A stretch of DNA of 64,000 bases from Oceanicoccus sp. KOV_DT_Chl (GTDB lineage: Bacteria; Pseudomonadota; Gammaproteobacteria; Pseudomonadales; Dasaniaceae): NCBI RefSeq assembly GCF_900120175.1, contig NZ_FQLF01000002.1:496001-560000 (forward strand). Reading direction: 5' to 3'. Position numbers and translations under genes: made by a program. This document shows positions 43,938 through 53,797 of the stretch, piece after piece; within the stretch, counting starts at the first letter, position 1, and each line of letters opens with the position of its first letter. The notes beneath the pieces were generated by a model. The model saw nothing but the letters and a program-made list of their open reading frames with translations. It ran no database searches and was not told the DNA's origin.

Positions 43938-44510
43938 GTGAATAGACTCATACCTATCATCGCTATTTTATCAACGCTGGTTTTTATCCAGAGCTGTAGC
44001 TCTATTATTTCTGCGACTACGGCTGACCCGATTAAAGAAAATGAAGGCGAACGCACTAGCGGATCCTATCTGGATGATGAAATTATTGAAACTAAAGCGC
44101 TGGTCAATATCGACAAAGCTGATCCCGAATTAGCCCAGTCGCATATTGTAGTGGTGAGCTATAACCGCATTGTGCTACTAGCGGGACAAGTCCGCAGCGA
44201 AGAACTACGACAACTTGCGGCAGCGACAGTAGCGAAAATAGGCAATGTACGCCGAGTGAATAATGAAATCACTGTCTCAGGTACTTCATCATTAGTCGCC
44301 CGCTCCAATGACAGCTGGATCACCACTAAAGTAAAAACCAAACTACTTGCCGATAGCGCTATTGAAGGTGGCCGGATTAAAGTAGTTACCGAAAACGGTG
44401 TGGTTTATTTGATGGGGCTGGTAACTAAAGACGAGGCTAGCCGCGCGGCAGAAGCAGCGCGAACCACCGCCGGGGTACAAAAAGTAGTACGGATTTTTGA
44501 ATACTTCTAA
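43938..44510 (+). CDS. dolP: BON-domain lipoprotein DolP (YraP)
   Basis: A 190-residue outer-membrane lipoprotein with two BON domains. The signal peptide ends at the lipobox FIQSCSS. BON1 spans about 50-110 (DDEIIETKALVNIDKADPELAQSHIVVVSYNRIVLLAGQVRSEE) and BON2 about 125-190 (SWITTKVKTKLLADSAIEGGRIKVVTENGVVYLMGLVTKDEASRAAEAARTTAGVQKV). DolP supports outer-membrane integrity and BAM function. It follows diaA by five bases in the conserved operon. Confidence 0.92.
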   Translation: MNRLIPIIAILSTLVFIQSCSSIISATTADPIKENEGERTSGSYLDDEIIETKALVNIDKADPELAQSHIVVVSYNRIVLLAGQVRSEELRQLAAATVAKIGNVRRVNNEITVSGTSSLVARSNDSWITTKVKTKLLADSAIEGGRIKVVTENGVVYLMGLVTKDEASRAAEAARTTAGVQKVVRIFEYF

Positions 44511-44528
44511 CGGTCGGTATTAAATTTA

Positions 44529-44550
44529 ATAGCGCTCAATCGAGCGCTAT
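44529..44550. terminator. Bidirectional terminator hairpin between dolP and sspB
   Basis: A perfect nine-base inverted repeat (ATAGCGCTC at 44529-44537, GAGCGCTAT at 44542-44550). It lies between convergent dolP and sspB and overlaps the sspB stop codon at 44547-44549. The flanking T/A runs are short. Confidence 0.75.
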
Positions 44551-44975
44551 TTCACTACCCGCAAACCAGGCTTCTTATTACCCAACGCCGTCACTTTGGC
44601 ATCAGACTTTGGCTTGGCTTTAGGTGCCGGATCGTCACCACCTGGCGGCGGCTCGGTGGGATCATCCAATTCAAAAATCATGCCCTGACCGTTCTCGCGC
44701 GCATAAATACCCATCACCGCCGTCATTGGCGCATAGATATCCATAGGTACACCCCCGAAGCGGCCGTTAAAATTCATCGCCTCGTTAGTAAGCAATAAAT
44801 CCATCACCGCAGTCGGGGATATATTCAAAACAATCTGGCCATTTTTGACATACTGCTGGGGTACTTGTACACCATCAGCCATCGCATTGATTAAAATGTA
44901 AGGCGTACAGTCGTTCTCCAGTATCCACTCGTAGAGAGCTCGAACTATATAGGGACGACTCGAAGTCATTGCCAT
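44547..44975 (-). CDS. sspB: ClpXP protease specificity-enhancing factor SspB
   Basis: About 142 residues. SspB delivers ssrA-tagged peptides to ClpXP. The conserved opening is MTSSRPYIVRALYEWILENDCTPYILINA, followed by VQVPQQYVKNGQIVLNISPTAV and FNGRFGGVPMDIYAPMTAVMGIYARENGQGMIF. The tail is a disordered linker with the ClpX-binding motif at the end (KPGLRVVK), as in E. coli. I start at 44975; a longer in-frame N-terminus is not conserved. Confidence 0.95.
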   Translation of the reverse strand: MAMTSSRPYIVRALYEWILENDCTPYILINAMADGVQVPQQYVKNGQIVLNISPTAVMDLLLTNEAMNFNGRFGGVPMDIYAPMTAVMGIYARENGQGMIFELDDPTEPPPGGDDPAPKAKPKSDAKVTALGNKKPGLRVVK

Positions 44976-45038
44976 AATCTTATCCAGACCTGTTAGCAGT
45001 AACACTGCAATACACTGTATAAATTTAGTCTATCCAAA

Positions 45039-45070
45039 CAAAAAAAGGGGTGAATCATCACCCCTTTTAA
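45039..45070. terminator. Hairpin terminator between sspA and sspB
   Basis: GGGGTGA (45047-45053) pairs with TCACCCC (45058-45064), flanked by A-run and T-run. It lies just after the sspA stop and before sspB, so part of the transcription may end here and sspB may be expressed at a lower level or from its own promoter. Confidence 0.85.
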
Positions 45071-45081
45071 CTGCTAATTGC

Positions 45082-45729
45082 TTAAGCTGGTTGAGGGGTG
45101 CGCATATCGCGCTCCTCTTCCGACAAACTAGCCTGAAACGATTCACGCTCAAACAGCAAATCCATATAGGCTAATAGTGGTTTAGTTTGCTTGGTCATTG
45201 GAATTTCAATGCCCATGACCGGCAAGCGCCATAAGATGGGCGCCATACAGCAATCCACCAAGGTAAATTCTTCATTCATAAAGAATGGCTTTTCAGAAAA
45301 GATTGGCGCAATAGCAATCAAACTTTCCCGTAATTCTTTACGCTGCTTTTCTAACGTCTTTTCGCTCGCAGTGCCAGCTAACAGGCTGTCTACCAGTACA
45401 CACCAGTCGCGCTCGATACGGTAAATATACTGACGGCTAGCACCACGAGCTACTGGGTAAACCGGCAACAAAGGCGGATGTGGAAAACGCTCATCCAGAT
45501 ACTCCATCATCACTTTTGATTCATACAACACCAACTCGCGGTCTAACAACGTCGGCAAGCTGTTGTAGGGGTTTAAATCAGCCAACTCTTCTGGAATATT
45601 GGCAGGATCGGATTCGATAACATCAACAGTCACACCCTTTTCAGCCAGAACGATACGTACCCGGTGGCTATAGTGACTGGCACTATCAGAAAAGAACGTC
45701 ATCGAAGATCGCTTGGTAACAACACCCAT
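45082..45729 (-). CDS. sspA: Stringent starvation protein A
   Basis: A 215-residue glutathione-transferase-fold protein that binds RNA polymerase and changes promoter use in stationary phase. The N-terminal thioredoxin-like domain contains [24 protein letters not shown] and [33 protein letters not shown]; the C-terminal helical domain ends DMRTPQPA. The PHP loop (PHPPL) important for polymerase contact is present. It follows petBC and precedes sspB, as in many gammaproteobacteria. Confidence 0.95.
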   Translation of the reverse strand: MGVVTKRSSMTFFSDSASHYSHRVRIVLAEKGVTVDVIESDPANIPEELADLNPYNSLPTLLDRELVLYESKVMMEYLDERFPHPPLLPVYPVARGASRQYIYRIERDWCVLVDSLLAGTASEKTLEKQRKELRESLIAIAPIFSEKPFFMNEEFTLVDCCMAPILWRLPVMGIEIPMTKQTKPLLAYMDLLFERESFQASLSEEERDMRTPQPA

Positions 45730-45836
45730 TTGGTTTTCCTCAGCTGAGATCAGCTTTCATTACTACATTTTTACAATGAGGTCACTTAGGAAGGGATCGC
45801 GAATACCGCCAACCCAACCGACAACTTTAACTAAAG

Positions 45837-47906
45837 TCAGTGAACATCCTTCCAGTATTCGCGGTTTAACAAATAGGTAAACACGAAGAATAAAGCGATA
45901 AACAACAACACATAAACACCTAAGCGCTTACGATCCTCTGCCATTGGCTCAGCAACATAAGCCAAAAAATTAACCAGATCGTAGACCGCCTGATCAAATT
46001 CCTCAGGTGACATAGCGCCTTCCTGAACGACTTTGATGCGACCACAAGGGTTTAGCGCATGACCATCGGCATCGAATAAAACTTCTTCACCGGTGAGTTC
46101 ATCACGCTTGATACCACCATTAGCCGCATGAGACGAACCCGGTGCGCATTCGGTAACACCCTGTAATTCAAGCAATACATGGGGCATACCGACATCTTTA
46201 AAAACCTTATTATTCACACCGTAGGGACGGCTGGGGTCAGTGTGAAACGTGCGCAGATAGGTATAAAGCCAATCGGGATTACGCGAGCGAGCGACCAGAG
46301 TTAAATCCGGTGGCGCCGCGCCAAACCACTTTTTTGCCAGCGCTTCCGGCATCGCGTTTTCCATCAAATCGCCAATTTTGTTACTGCCATTGATTTGATT
46401 CGACATACCTTCAAACTTTAGATGCTGCTCAAACAAATCTACCGGCACACCGATATCATTAGCGGTACGCTCATAACGAGCGTATTTCATGGAATGACAA
46501 CCCATGCAGTAGTTCATATACATTTGGGCGCCGCTTTGCAGCGACGCCTTGTTGTTTGCATCGACTTCAATATGGTCCAGTTGGACGCTTGGCCCCTCAG
46601 CACCCACCGCCTTCAGTGGCAGCACCGTCAACGCCGCGATCAAAAAGAATACACCCCAGGCTTTCCAGAAACCCATACCGCCATCATCGGTGGTGCGCTC
46701 TGGTACTGGCGTGGTCTTCTCAATCGATGTCCATACTGGCATAAAGATAAAGAAGCCGAAGTAAATCACAGTACAGATCTGTGCTAGCAAAGTACGCTCA
46801 GGGGTTGGGCTCTTAACACCCAGCACACCGAGGATGATAAAAGACGCAGTAAACACCACTAACATCACTTTACTGGCCAAACCTTTATGGCGAATTGACT
46901 TCACCGGGCTGCGATCGACCCAAGGCAATACAAACAGAATGGCTACCGATGCCGCAAAGGCGATAAAGCCTAACAACTTATCGGGAACCGCTCGCAGTAC
47001 CGAATAGAAAGGCGTGAAGTACCACACTGGCGCGATGTGCTCAGGTGTCTTCAAAGAGTTGGCAATTTCAAAGTTTGCATACTCTAAAAAGTAACCACCC
47101 ATCTCAGGCGCGAAGAAAATAATCGAGCAGAAGGCAAATAAGAATACCGCCACCGCCTGCAAATCATGCACGGTGTAGTAAGGGTGGAAAGCCACACCAT
47201 CTAACGGAATACCGTTTTCATCTTTCTTCTTCTTGATATCAACGCCATCGGGGTTATTTGAACCCACTTCGTGCAATGCTAATAAATGTAATACTACCAG
47301 CGCCAACAAGATGATCGGCAACGCCACTACGTGTAAGGCAAAGAAACGGTTCAGGGTAATACCGGAGATCAAAAAGTCACCCCGAATCCACTGCACGATA
47401 TCTTCACCCACCACCGGGATAGCACCAAATAAGGAGATGATTACCTGCGCACCCCAGTAAGACATTTGACCCCAGGGTAATACATAACCCACGAAGGCTT
47501 CAGCCATCAGTGCAACGAAAATAACCATACCGAACAACCACACTAATTCGCGCGGCTTTTGGTATGAACCATAGAGCAAAGCACGGAACATATGCAGATA
47601 AACCACCAGGAAGAACGCGGACGCGCCAGTGGAGTGCATATAGCGAATAATCCAGCCGTAATCGACATCACGCATGATGTACTCGACGGATTTAAAGGCC
47701 TCTTCAGAACTAGGGGTATAGCTCATCGTGAGCCAAACACCGGTCAGTAACTGGTTAATCAATACCAGCAGCGATAACACACCAAAGAAGTACCAGAAAT
47801 TAAAGTTTTTAGGCGCGTAGTAGGCACCCATATGGGTATTCCAGGCGCGCATAATTGGTAGACGATCGTCAACCCAATCTCTCAACCCAACTAACATATT
47901 GATCAT
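45837..47906 (-). CDS. petBC: Fused cytochrome b / cytochrome c1 of the bc1 complex
   Basis: A single 689-residue frame. Residues 1 to about 405 are cytochrome b with its transmembrane helices, haem histidines (IRYMHSTGASAFF..., RFFALHVVALP) and the Qo-site motif PVWYF (family PEWY). From Met411 (MGFWKAWGVFFLIAALTVLPLKAVGAE) an internal signal-peptide-like segment leads into cytochrome c1 with CMGCH at 467-471, the axial Met region and a C-terminal anchor (LNREYWKDVH). Most gammaproteobacteria encode petB and petC separately; Bradyrhizobium FbcH is a fused precursor cut after synthesis. The petA stop and this ATG overlap (TAATG). Confidence 0.93.
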   Translation of the reverse strand: MINMLVGLRDWVDDRLPIMRAWNTHMGAYYAPKNFNFWYFFGVLSLLVLINQLLTGVWLTMSYTPSSEEAFKSVEYIMRDVDYGWIIRYMHSTGASAFFLVVYLHMFRALLYGSYQKPRELVWLFGMVIFVALMAEAFVGYVLPWGQMSYWGAQVIISLFGAIPVVGEDIVQWIRGDFLISGITLNRFFALHVVALPIILLALVVLHLLALHEVGSNNPDGVDIKKKKDENGIPLDGVAFHPYYTVHDLQAVAVFLFAFCSIIFFAPEMGGYFLEYANFEIANSLKTPEHIAPVWYFTPFYSVLRAVPDKLLGFIAFAASVAILFVLPWVDRSPVKSIRHKGLASKVMLVVFTASFIILGVLGVKSPTPERTLLAQICTVIYFGFFIFMPVWTSIEKTTPVPERTTDDGGMGFWKAWGVFFLIAALTVLPLKAVGAEGPSVQLDHIEVDANNKASLQSGAQMYMNYCMGCHSMKYARYERTANDIGVPVDLFEQHLKFEGMSNQINGSNKIGDLMENAMPEALAKKWFGAAPPDLTLVARSRNPDWLYTYLRTFHTDPSRPYGVNNKVFKDVGMPHVLLELQGVTECAPGSSHAANGGIKRDELTGEEVLFDADGHALNPCGRIKVVQEGAMSPEEFDQAVYDLVNFLAYVAEPMAEDRKRLGVYVLLFIALFFVFTYLLNREYWKDVH

Positions 47907-48508
47907 TAGACTGTCTCCTGGTCGACGCCGATAACAATCACGCTATCGCTTTCAAAGGAATAAGGAGGTACTAGCAAGTTAGCCGAAGCAGGCACACCTT
48001 TATAAACCCGGCCAGACAAATCAAACATAGAACCGTGACAAGGGCAAAAGAATCCACCAATCCACTCACTACCGTCTGATGTTGGCACCGTGCCGACTTC
48101 CGGACGATATTTGGGCGCGCATCCCAGATGGGTACACAGGCCCACTAACACCATAAATTCAGGGTTAATTGAACGCTCAACCCCAGCGGCATACTCGGGC
48201 TGCTGAGTCACAGCTGCAGATTCCGGATCTTTTAGTGATCCATCCAATCCCTTCAAGTCCGCTACAGCTTGCGCAGTACGACGCACCACATACACGGGCT
48301 TACCACGCCATTCAACGACTTTCATTTCACCAGGCTCAAGCTTACTAACATCAAACTTAACTGGTGCACCAGCGGCTTTCGCCTTGGCACTGGGGTTCCA
48401 GGAACCCACGAAAGGCACAGCAACACCTACTACTCCAGCAGCACCCACAACCGAAGTTGATGCTGTTAGAAAGCGTCGCCGCGTAGTATTAACACCGTCA
48501 TTACTCAT
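47906..48508 (-). CDS. petA: Ubiquinol-cytochrome c reductase Rieske iron-sulfur subunit
   Basis: A 200-residue Rieske protein. A twin-arginine signal (TTRRRFLTASTSVVGAAGVVG) also acts as the membrane anchor. The 2Fe-2S ligands lie in CTHLGC and CPCHGS, both intact, followed by the proline loop (GVPASANLLVPPY). It transfers electrons from ubiquinol to cytochrome c1. It is the first gene of the petA-petBC unit and lies downstream of rplM-rpsI. Confidence 0.96.
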   Translation of the reverse strand: MSNDGVNTTRRRFLTASTSVVGAAGVVGVAVPFVGSWNPSAKAKAAGAPVKFDVSKLEPGEMKVVEWRGKPVYVVRRTAQAVADLKGLDGSLKDPESAAVTQQPEYAAGVERSINPEFMVLVGLCTHLGCAPKYRPEVGTVPTSDGSEWIGGFFCPCHGSMFDLSGRVYKGVPASANLLVPPYSFESDSVIVIGVDQETV

Positions 48509-48835
48509 GACGCATCTCCCCTACAAATCTGCAATATTTAAAGCTTACCGCCGAGTAACAAGTCACCAAGCCGTAAACTATTGAAAAGCTTTCGAAAACC
48601 GCCAATCTCACGATTCAAGTGGGGCCAAATAGTAAAGAAGTTGGCCACTGCTTACAAGAATTAACCCTAGAAAATTCAAGGGCTTCGCGATATATATTCA
48701 ATAATTGGTCAGGTTTTTCAAATCATTGACTACCACCAGTGTAGCAGTCATAAAAAAACGCCCAGACTGAAGCAATCGTGGACGTTTTTCTGTGGCTGGA
48801 TGAGCCAGTCAACCAGCCAGCCAATACACCAACAA
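48509..48835 (-). other. Intergenic region between rpsI and petA with a terminator
   Basis: This 327-base gap holds an imperfect hairpin at about 48752-48789 flanked by A-run and T-run (CGTCCACG/CTGGGCG type pairing), likely the end of the rplM-rpsI transcript, and presumably the petA promoter. No gene is seen. Confidence 0.55.
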
Positions 48836-49228
48836 TTAACGCTTGGAGAACTGTGGCTTCTTACGTGCTTTACGCAGACCGACCTTCTTACGTTCAACCT
48901 CACGAGCATCGCGAGTAACGAAGCCTTCAGCGCGAAGTGCCGCACGTAATGTTTCGTCATACTGCATCAATGCACGAGTGATACCGTGACGAATAGCACC
49001 GGCCTGACCGAAGCTACCACCACCAACAACCGTAATGTTAAGGTCGAATTTTTCATTCATCTCAACCAATTCAAGTGGCTGACGAACGATCATGCGAGCA
49101 ACTTCACGGCCAAAGTACTGGTCTAAAGTGCGTTTATTAATAGTAATGTTACCGGTGCCTGATTTAAGGAACACGCGGGCGGTAGAGGTCTTGCGACGGC
49201 CTGTACCATAATATTGAGTAGCTGACAT
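48836..49228 (-). CDS. rpsI: 30S ribosomal protein S9
   Basis: A 130-residue uS9. The start [19 protein letters not shown] and the tail [24 protein letters not shown] are invariant family features; the extreme C-terminal KR reaches the P-site tRNA. It follows rplM by 12 bases in the conserved pair. Confidence 0.99.
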   Translation of the reverse strand: MSATQYYGTGRRKTSTARVFLKSGTGNITINKRTLDQYFGREVARMIVRQPLELVEMNEKFDLNITVVGGGSFGQAGAIRHGITRALMQYDETLRAALRAEGFVTRDAREVERKKVGLRKARKKPQFSKR

Positions 49229-49240
49229 AAGACTTATCCG

Positions 49241-49669
49241 TTATACATTCAATGGTTGTGGCTGTTGAGCAGCATGAGGATGCTCTGAACCTGCGTAGAC
49301 TTTAAGCTTCTTGAGCATAGTGCGACCTAACGGATTATGAGGCATCATACCTTTAACCGCGATCTCTATTACACTCTCAGGGGCTTTATCAATGAGCTTG
49401 TCGAAGCTGATTGATTTCAAGTTACCAACATAACCAGTGTGACGGTAGTACATTTTGTCTTTTGCTTTATTACCCGTTACCTGGATCTTTTCGGCATTAA
49501 CAACAACGATATAATCGCCCGTATCAACATGCGGAGTGTATTCCGCTTTGTGCTTACCACGTAAGCGATGTGCGATTTCTGTAGCCAAACGACCCAGGGT
49601 TTTGCCATCGGCATCAACCACGAACCAATCACGCTGTACAGAATCCGGCTTTGCACTGAAGGTTTTCAT
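49241..49669 (-). CDS. rplM: 50S ribosomal protein L13
   Basis: A 142-residue uL13 beginning [41 protein letters not shown] with the conserved [12 protein letters not shown] and MLPHNPLGR-type motif ([19 protein letters not shown]). It leads the rplM-rpsI operon; the roughly 250-base gap upstream, before zapE, must contain its promoter. Confidence 0.99.
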   Translation of the reverse strand: MKTFSAKPDSVQRDWFVVDADGKTLGRLATEIAHRLRGKHKAEYTPHVDTGDYIVVVNAEKIQVTGNKAKDKMYYRHTGYVGNLKSISFDKLIDKAPESVIEIAVKGMMPHNPLGRTMLKKLKVYAGSEHPHAAQQPQPLNV

Positions 49670-49919
49670 CTTACTTCCTCAACCTATGAGGGGTGCTACT
49701 AGCTTTAGAGCTGGGACCCGTATTTATAGAGGCGCGAATTCTACAGATGAGGCTAATTTTTTACAAGGGGTATTTAGGTGTTAACAAGGGGTTTAGCAGC
49801 TTAATCACCACTTTAATCAGCCAATTAGCGGAGAGATTGCAGCAGAAGCCGAAAAGCGGCTACTAAAAGCCAGCTTCATACTGATTCTACCACCCATAAT
49901 CCGGGCCTCGACCCTGATG

Positions 49920-51031
49920 CTAGGGCCGATGACCTTTCGCTAAATAGTCATGGGACTGCATTTCCAGCAAGCGGCTTTGGGTACGCTCAAACTCGAAATT
50001 CAGCTTGCCACCGGTATAGAGATGACTTAGCGCCACTTCGGCAGACAACACCAACTTAACGTTACGGTCGTAAAACTCATCGACCAAATTAATAAAACGA
50101 CGAGCCTGATCATCGGTACTCACAGACATCTGTGGTACCGCACTAATCAACACGGCATGAAACTCACGTGCCAGCTCAATATAATCATTTTGACTGCGCG
50201 GGCCATCACAAAGCTCTTTAAAATCAAACCACACCACATCATCGGAAACACTACGAGCAACAATCGGGCGCCCTCTACCTGCAACGACTCATTGTGAAGA
50301 ACATGCTCAACATCGGGATTCAAACTGGCGAAAGATTTAGCCAGACTAGCATCCGCCTCCGCGCCCAAGGGATAGTGATACAGCTCAGCCTGCTCCAGAG
50401 CGCGCAACCGGTAATCAATGCCACCGTCAACATTAACCACCTCGGTATGTTGATTGATTAGCGCAATAGCCGGTAAAAACCGCGCGCGCTGCAAACCGTT
50501 TTTATATAAACCGTCAGGTACAATATTAGAGGTGGCCACCAGAGTGACCCCATTAGCAAACAGCTGCTCAAATAAGCTCCCCAAAATCATGGCATCAGTG
50601 ATATCCGAAACAAAGAACTCGTCAAAACAGATCACTCGAGCTTCCGAGGCCAACTGTTCAGCTATAGACGTTAAAGGATTTTTTTTACCTGCCGAGGCCT
50701 TGAGTTCGTTATGCACCCGCTGCATAAAACGGTGGAAGTGGGCGCGCATTTTTTGCTCAAAGGGAAGGGAGTCGTAAAAGGCATCCATTAAATAGGTTTT
50801 GCCGCGCCCTACGCCGCCCCAAAAATACAAACCCTTCACTGGCTGCTTTGGTTGATCCCCCTGCAAGCCAGCGAATAACCGTTTAACCCAGCTGCCATTT
50901 TGCTTGGGTGATTCAGCCGCCAGCAAGCGCTCGTATAAATCCTGTAATAAATCCACCGCCCGCTCTTGCGCCGGATCATAGGAAAAATCCGCCTGGGTCA
51001 AATCTGACTGATAACGCTGCTTGGGTGTCAT
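49920..51031 (-). CDS. zapE: Cell division protein ZapE (AFG1-like ATPase; frameshifted as given)
   Basis: ZapE is an ATPase that destabilises FtsZ polymers. The first piece (from TPKQRYQSDLTQADFSYDPAQ) has Walker A GGVGRGKTYLMD near residue 80 and Walker B ICFDEFFVSD. The frame breaks at about 50270-50273, where one added G/C restores LQVEGRPIVARSVSDDVVWFDFKELCDGPRSQNDYIELA and the rest. The restored protein is about 370 residues, the normal size. It is divergent from zapG, as usual. Confidence 0.9.
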
Positions 51032-51203
51032 ACTATTAATAACTTGCTGTTTTTGACTGTGACACAGGTAAACCTAAGGGGCGCCACTTTACCGAGATCA
51101 TTTGCTATTGGCAATCTATCAAAGTTACCGCACAATCGACACTTCAGCGTCGACCGCTTCGGCGTTATACTACTCGCAACTTGCAACTATAAAGGTTTAT
51201 CAC

Positions 51204-51689
51204 GTGTATTCTTTGGAATTAGTAATTACGGTTGGACTTGCTGCCACAATCATTGGCGCACTGATTGGTTTTTTTATCGCACAAAAAACAGCCCCTTCAC
51301 AACAGTCACAAAAACTGATGGAGACTCAGCTGAAAGAAATGCAATTACAGCAGGAAAATTATCAACACGAAGTGGCTGAACACTTTGTTGAAACGGCAGA
51401 CTTATTAAATCACCTGACCAATAGCTACCGAGATGTCCATAACCACTTGGCCAAAGGCGCGCAATCACTTGCCGGCGAGCATGCCAGTGAAAATTTAAAA
51501 GCAATACCCGTTACCACCTCGACCGCCAAGAAAAAACCGGACACTGTAGAAGAACATACCATGCCACCACTGGACTACGCCCCCAAGACACCCAATCAAC
51601 CCGGTATGCTTAATGAAGAGTTCGGACTGGAAAAAACCAAGCGACAAGAAGAACTGGAAGTTATTCTTAGTTCTGAAGACCGGATGTAA
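51204..51689 (+). CDS. zapG: ZapG / YhcB (DUF1043) envelope protein
   Basis: About 161 residues, beginning at GTG 51204 (MYSLELVITVGLAATIIGALIGFFIAQK) with AAAGG upstream. An N-terminal transmembrane helix is followed by a coiled coil (KLMETQLKEMQLQQENYQHEVAEHFVETADLLNHLTNSYRDVHNHLAKGA), the DUF1043 core, and a polar tail. The family links cell division and envelope biogenesis. The 5' extension back to 51102 lacks conservation. Confidence 0.9.
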   Translation: MYSLELVITVGLAATIIGALIGFFIAQKTAPSQQSQKLMETQLKEMQLQQENYQHEVAEHFVETADLLNHLTNSYRDVHNHLAKGAQSLAGEHASENLKAIPVTTSTAKKKPDTVEEHTMPPLDYAPKTPNQPGMLNEEFGLEKTKRQEELEVILSSEDRM

Positions 51690-51712
51690 TCACTAACACC
51701 CGGACCTTACCT

Positions 51713-52474
51713 TCAAGCTGGACTATCAATATCAATATACTGATAGTCCAGATCAAATTTTTCAGCGAGATACTCGGCTACAGCCTGCACCCCATAGCGC
51801 TCAGTGGCATGGTGGCCAGCGGCAATGTAATGCACCCCCAGCTCGCGGGCATCGTGTACGGTAGCTTCCGATATTTCACCGGACAGATAGGCATCAACCC
51901 CACGCGCCGCCGCCTGCCCAAGATAGCTTTGTGCACCACCAGTACACCAGCCAATGGATTTAATCAGATGATCACCAGCATCGACTAACAACGGCTCGCG
52001 CTGCAATACTCGCCCTATCCGCTGACAAAAATCCTGGGCTGACATCGCTTCAGCCAGATACCCGATATTACCCACCGAATTTGGATTCCCCATCTCCAGA
52101 CCATCGGCAATGGTAATGCCCAGCAACTGCGCCAAGCGCGCATTGTTTCCTAGCGTCGGGTGAGCATCCAGCGGTAAGTGATAGGCAATCAAGTTAATGT
52201 TATGTTCCAGCAAGGACTGGATTCGACGAAATTTTACTCCGGTAATACAGGGATCTTCTCCTTTCCAGAAGAAACCATGATGCACCAGAATTGCATCCGC
52301 TTTTTGCTCTATCGCTCGCTCGATTAACGCCTGGTTAGCGGTCACACCTGCCACTAGCGTGCTAATTTTTTCCACCCCCTGCACTTGCAAACCATTAGGG
52401 CAATAATCACTAAACTCACCCGGAGTTAGTAACTCGTTACAGCACTGCAATAACACTTGGCGATCAACAGACAT
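51713..52474 (-). CDS. Nif3-like dinuclear metal centre protein (YbgI type)
   Basis: About 253 residues of the Nif3/YbgI family. The metal ligands are visible in ILVHHGFFWKGE (HHG), IAYHLPLDAHPTLGNNARLA and, near the end, GVHYIAAGHHATERYGVQA (GHHATE). Family members are proposed GTP cyclohydrolase-like or prokaryotic Nif3-like hydrolases; the true reaction is unsettled. Start at 52474 (MSVDRQVLLQ). It is divergent from degS. Confidence 0.9.
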   Translation of the reverse strand: MSVDRQVLLQCCNELLTPGEFSDYCPNGLQVQGVEKISTLVAGVTANQALIERAIEQKADAILVHHGFFWKGEDPCITGVKFRRIQSLLEHNINLIAYHLPLDAHPTLGNNARLAQLLGITIADGLEMGNPNSVGNIGYLAEAMSAQDFCQRIGRVLQREPLLVDAGDHLIKSIGWCTGGAQSYLGQAAARGVDAYLSGEISEATVHDARELGVHYIAAGHHATERYGVQAVAEYLAEKFDLDYQYIDIDSPA

Positions 52475-52638
52475 AGTAGGCTTCCAGAAAAGAGTCATAA
52501 CCGCGACAGTAATTCAATGAAACAAATAATTGCAGTACGCAGCGATTCACAATTAATGGTAGGCTACAGCAACTTACTAAAATCTCAAGCGCCAGACTAA
52601 ACGCTAGCTCGGCTCGGCAATAGGGACAACACCAAATC

Positions 52639-53778
52639 ATGAAGGCGGTTTTTCAATTCTTACAGTGGCCCGTTATTTGTGGACTATTGGCTGCGATTAT
52701 TATTCTGGACCACTTTCCCTCCCTTTTTGGCATCGATAACCATAACAATCAAAGCCAGCAAATTACTGCACCAGCAATGTCGCAGGGACCATACTCGTAC
52801 TCACAGGCGGTGATGAGCGCAGCACCTGCAGTAGTTAACATCTACACCAGCAAACTGGTCAAAGAGCAATTGCCACCGCAATTTAGTGACCCCTTTTTTC
52901 GTTATTTTTTGCAGCGTAACAATATCCGGCAGAAAGAAAGGGTACAGCGCAGTTTGGGCTCGGGAGTAATTATCAGCCCCGAGGGCTATTTACTCACTAA
53001 TCACCACGTTATCAATGAAGCCGATGAGATTTTGGTATTACTTCAGGATGGTCGCGAAGCTTTAGCTACCGCCATTGGCAGTGACCCTGAATCAGACCTG
53101 GCGGTACTGAAAATCAACCTGGATGATTTGGAAAGTATTCCTGTGGGCGACCCTGCTTCGGCAATGGTAGGGGATGTAGTCCTCGCCATTGGCAATCCTT
53201 ATGGCTTTGGGCAAACAGTCACCCAGGGCATTATTAGTGCCACTGGCCGCTATGGCTTAAAACTCAGCACCTATGAAAACTTTATCCAAACTGATGCAGC
53301 CATCAACCCCGGTAACTCTGGCGGTGCGCTCGTTGATGCACAAGGTAATCTGTTAGGGATCAACACCGCCATCTATTCCAAAACTGGCGGCTCTCAAGGT
53401 ATTGGGTTGGCGATCCCTTCAGACCTGGCGCTACGCATCATGTCCGACTTGGTCCAGTACGGCAAAGTCATCCGCGGCTGGCTAGGCATTGAAGTACAAG
53501 CCATACCTGCAGCGTTAGCACAGGCAAACCAACTACAAGGTAACAATGGCGTGGTCGTTACCGGCACTTATCCAAACGGTCCCGCTGATCAAAGCGGTTT
53601 AATTAGCGGCGATATCATTACCCGTATTAATAACCAGCCGGTCGGCGATGGTCATGCCGGCATGAACTTTATTGCGGCCACCAGGCCCGGTGAATCCGTT
53701 GCTATCGAGATTATCCGTCAGGGCCAAAAGATGAAGATAGACACTGCCGTAGGTACACGCCCCGAAGCCGAAAATTAA
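52639..53778 (+). CDS. degS: Inner-membrane-anchored serine protease DegS/AlgW
   Basis: A 379-residue S1C protease that starts the sigma-E stress cascade by cutting the anti-sigma factor RseA/MucA. The N-terminal anchor is VICGLLAAIIILDHF. The triad is His123 (LLTNHHVI), Asp153 (SDLAVLKI) and Ser227 (GNSGGAL). One PDZ domain covers about 275-370 (RGWLGIEVQAIPAALAQ ... ITRINNQPVGDGHAGMNFIA). A single PDZ and no Q-linker distinguish it from DegP. It lies near murA-hisGD, the location of algW in Pseudomonas. Confidence 0.93.
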   Translation: MKAVFQFLQWPVICGLLAAIIILDHFPSLFGIDNHNNQSQQITAPAMSQGPYSYSQAVMSAAPAVVNIYTSKLVKEQLPPQFSDPFFRYFLQRNNIRQKERVQRSLGSGVIISPEGYLLTNHHVINEADEILVLLQDGREALATAIGSDPESDLAVLKINLDDLESIPVGDPASAMVGDVVLAIGNPYGFGQTVTQGIISATGRYGLKLSTYENFIQTDAAINPGNSGGALVDAQGNLLGINTAIYSKTGGSQGIGLAIPSDLALRIMSDLVQYGKVIRGWLGIEVQAIPAALAQANQLQGNNGVVVTGTYPNGPADQSGLISGDIITRINNQPVGDGHAGMNFIAATRPGESVAIEIIRQGQKMKIDTAVGTRPEAEN

Positions 53779-53797
53779 TACCGACAGGTAGCTGGCA

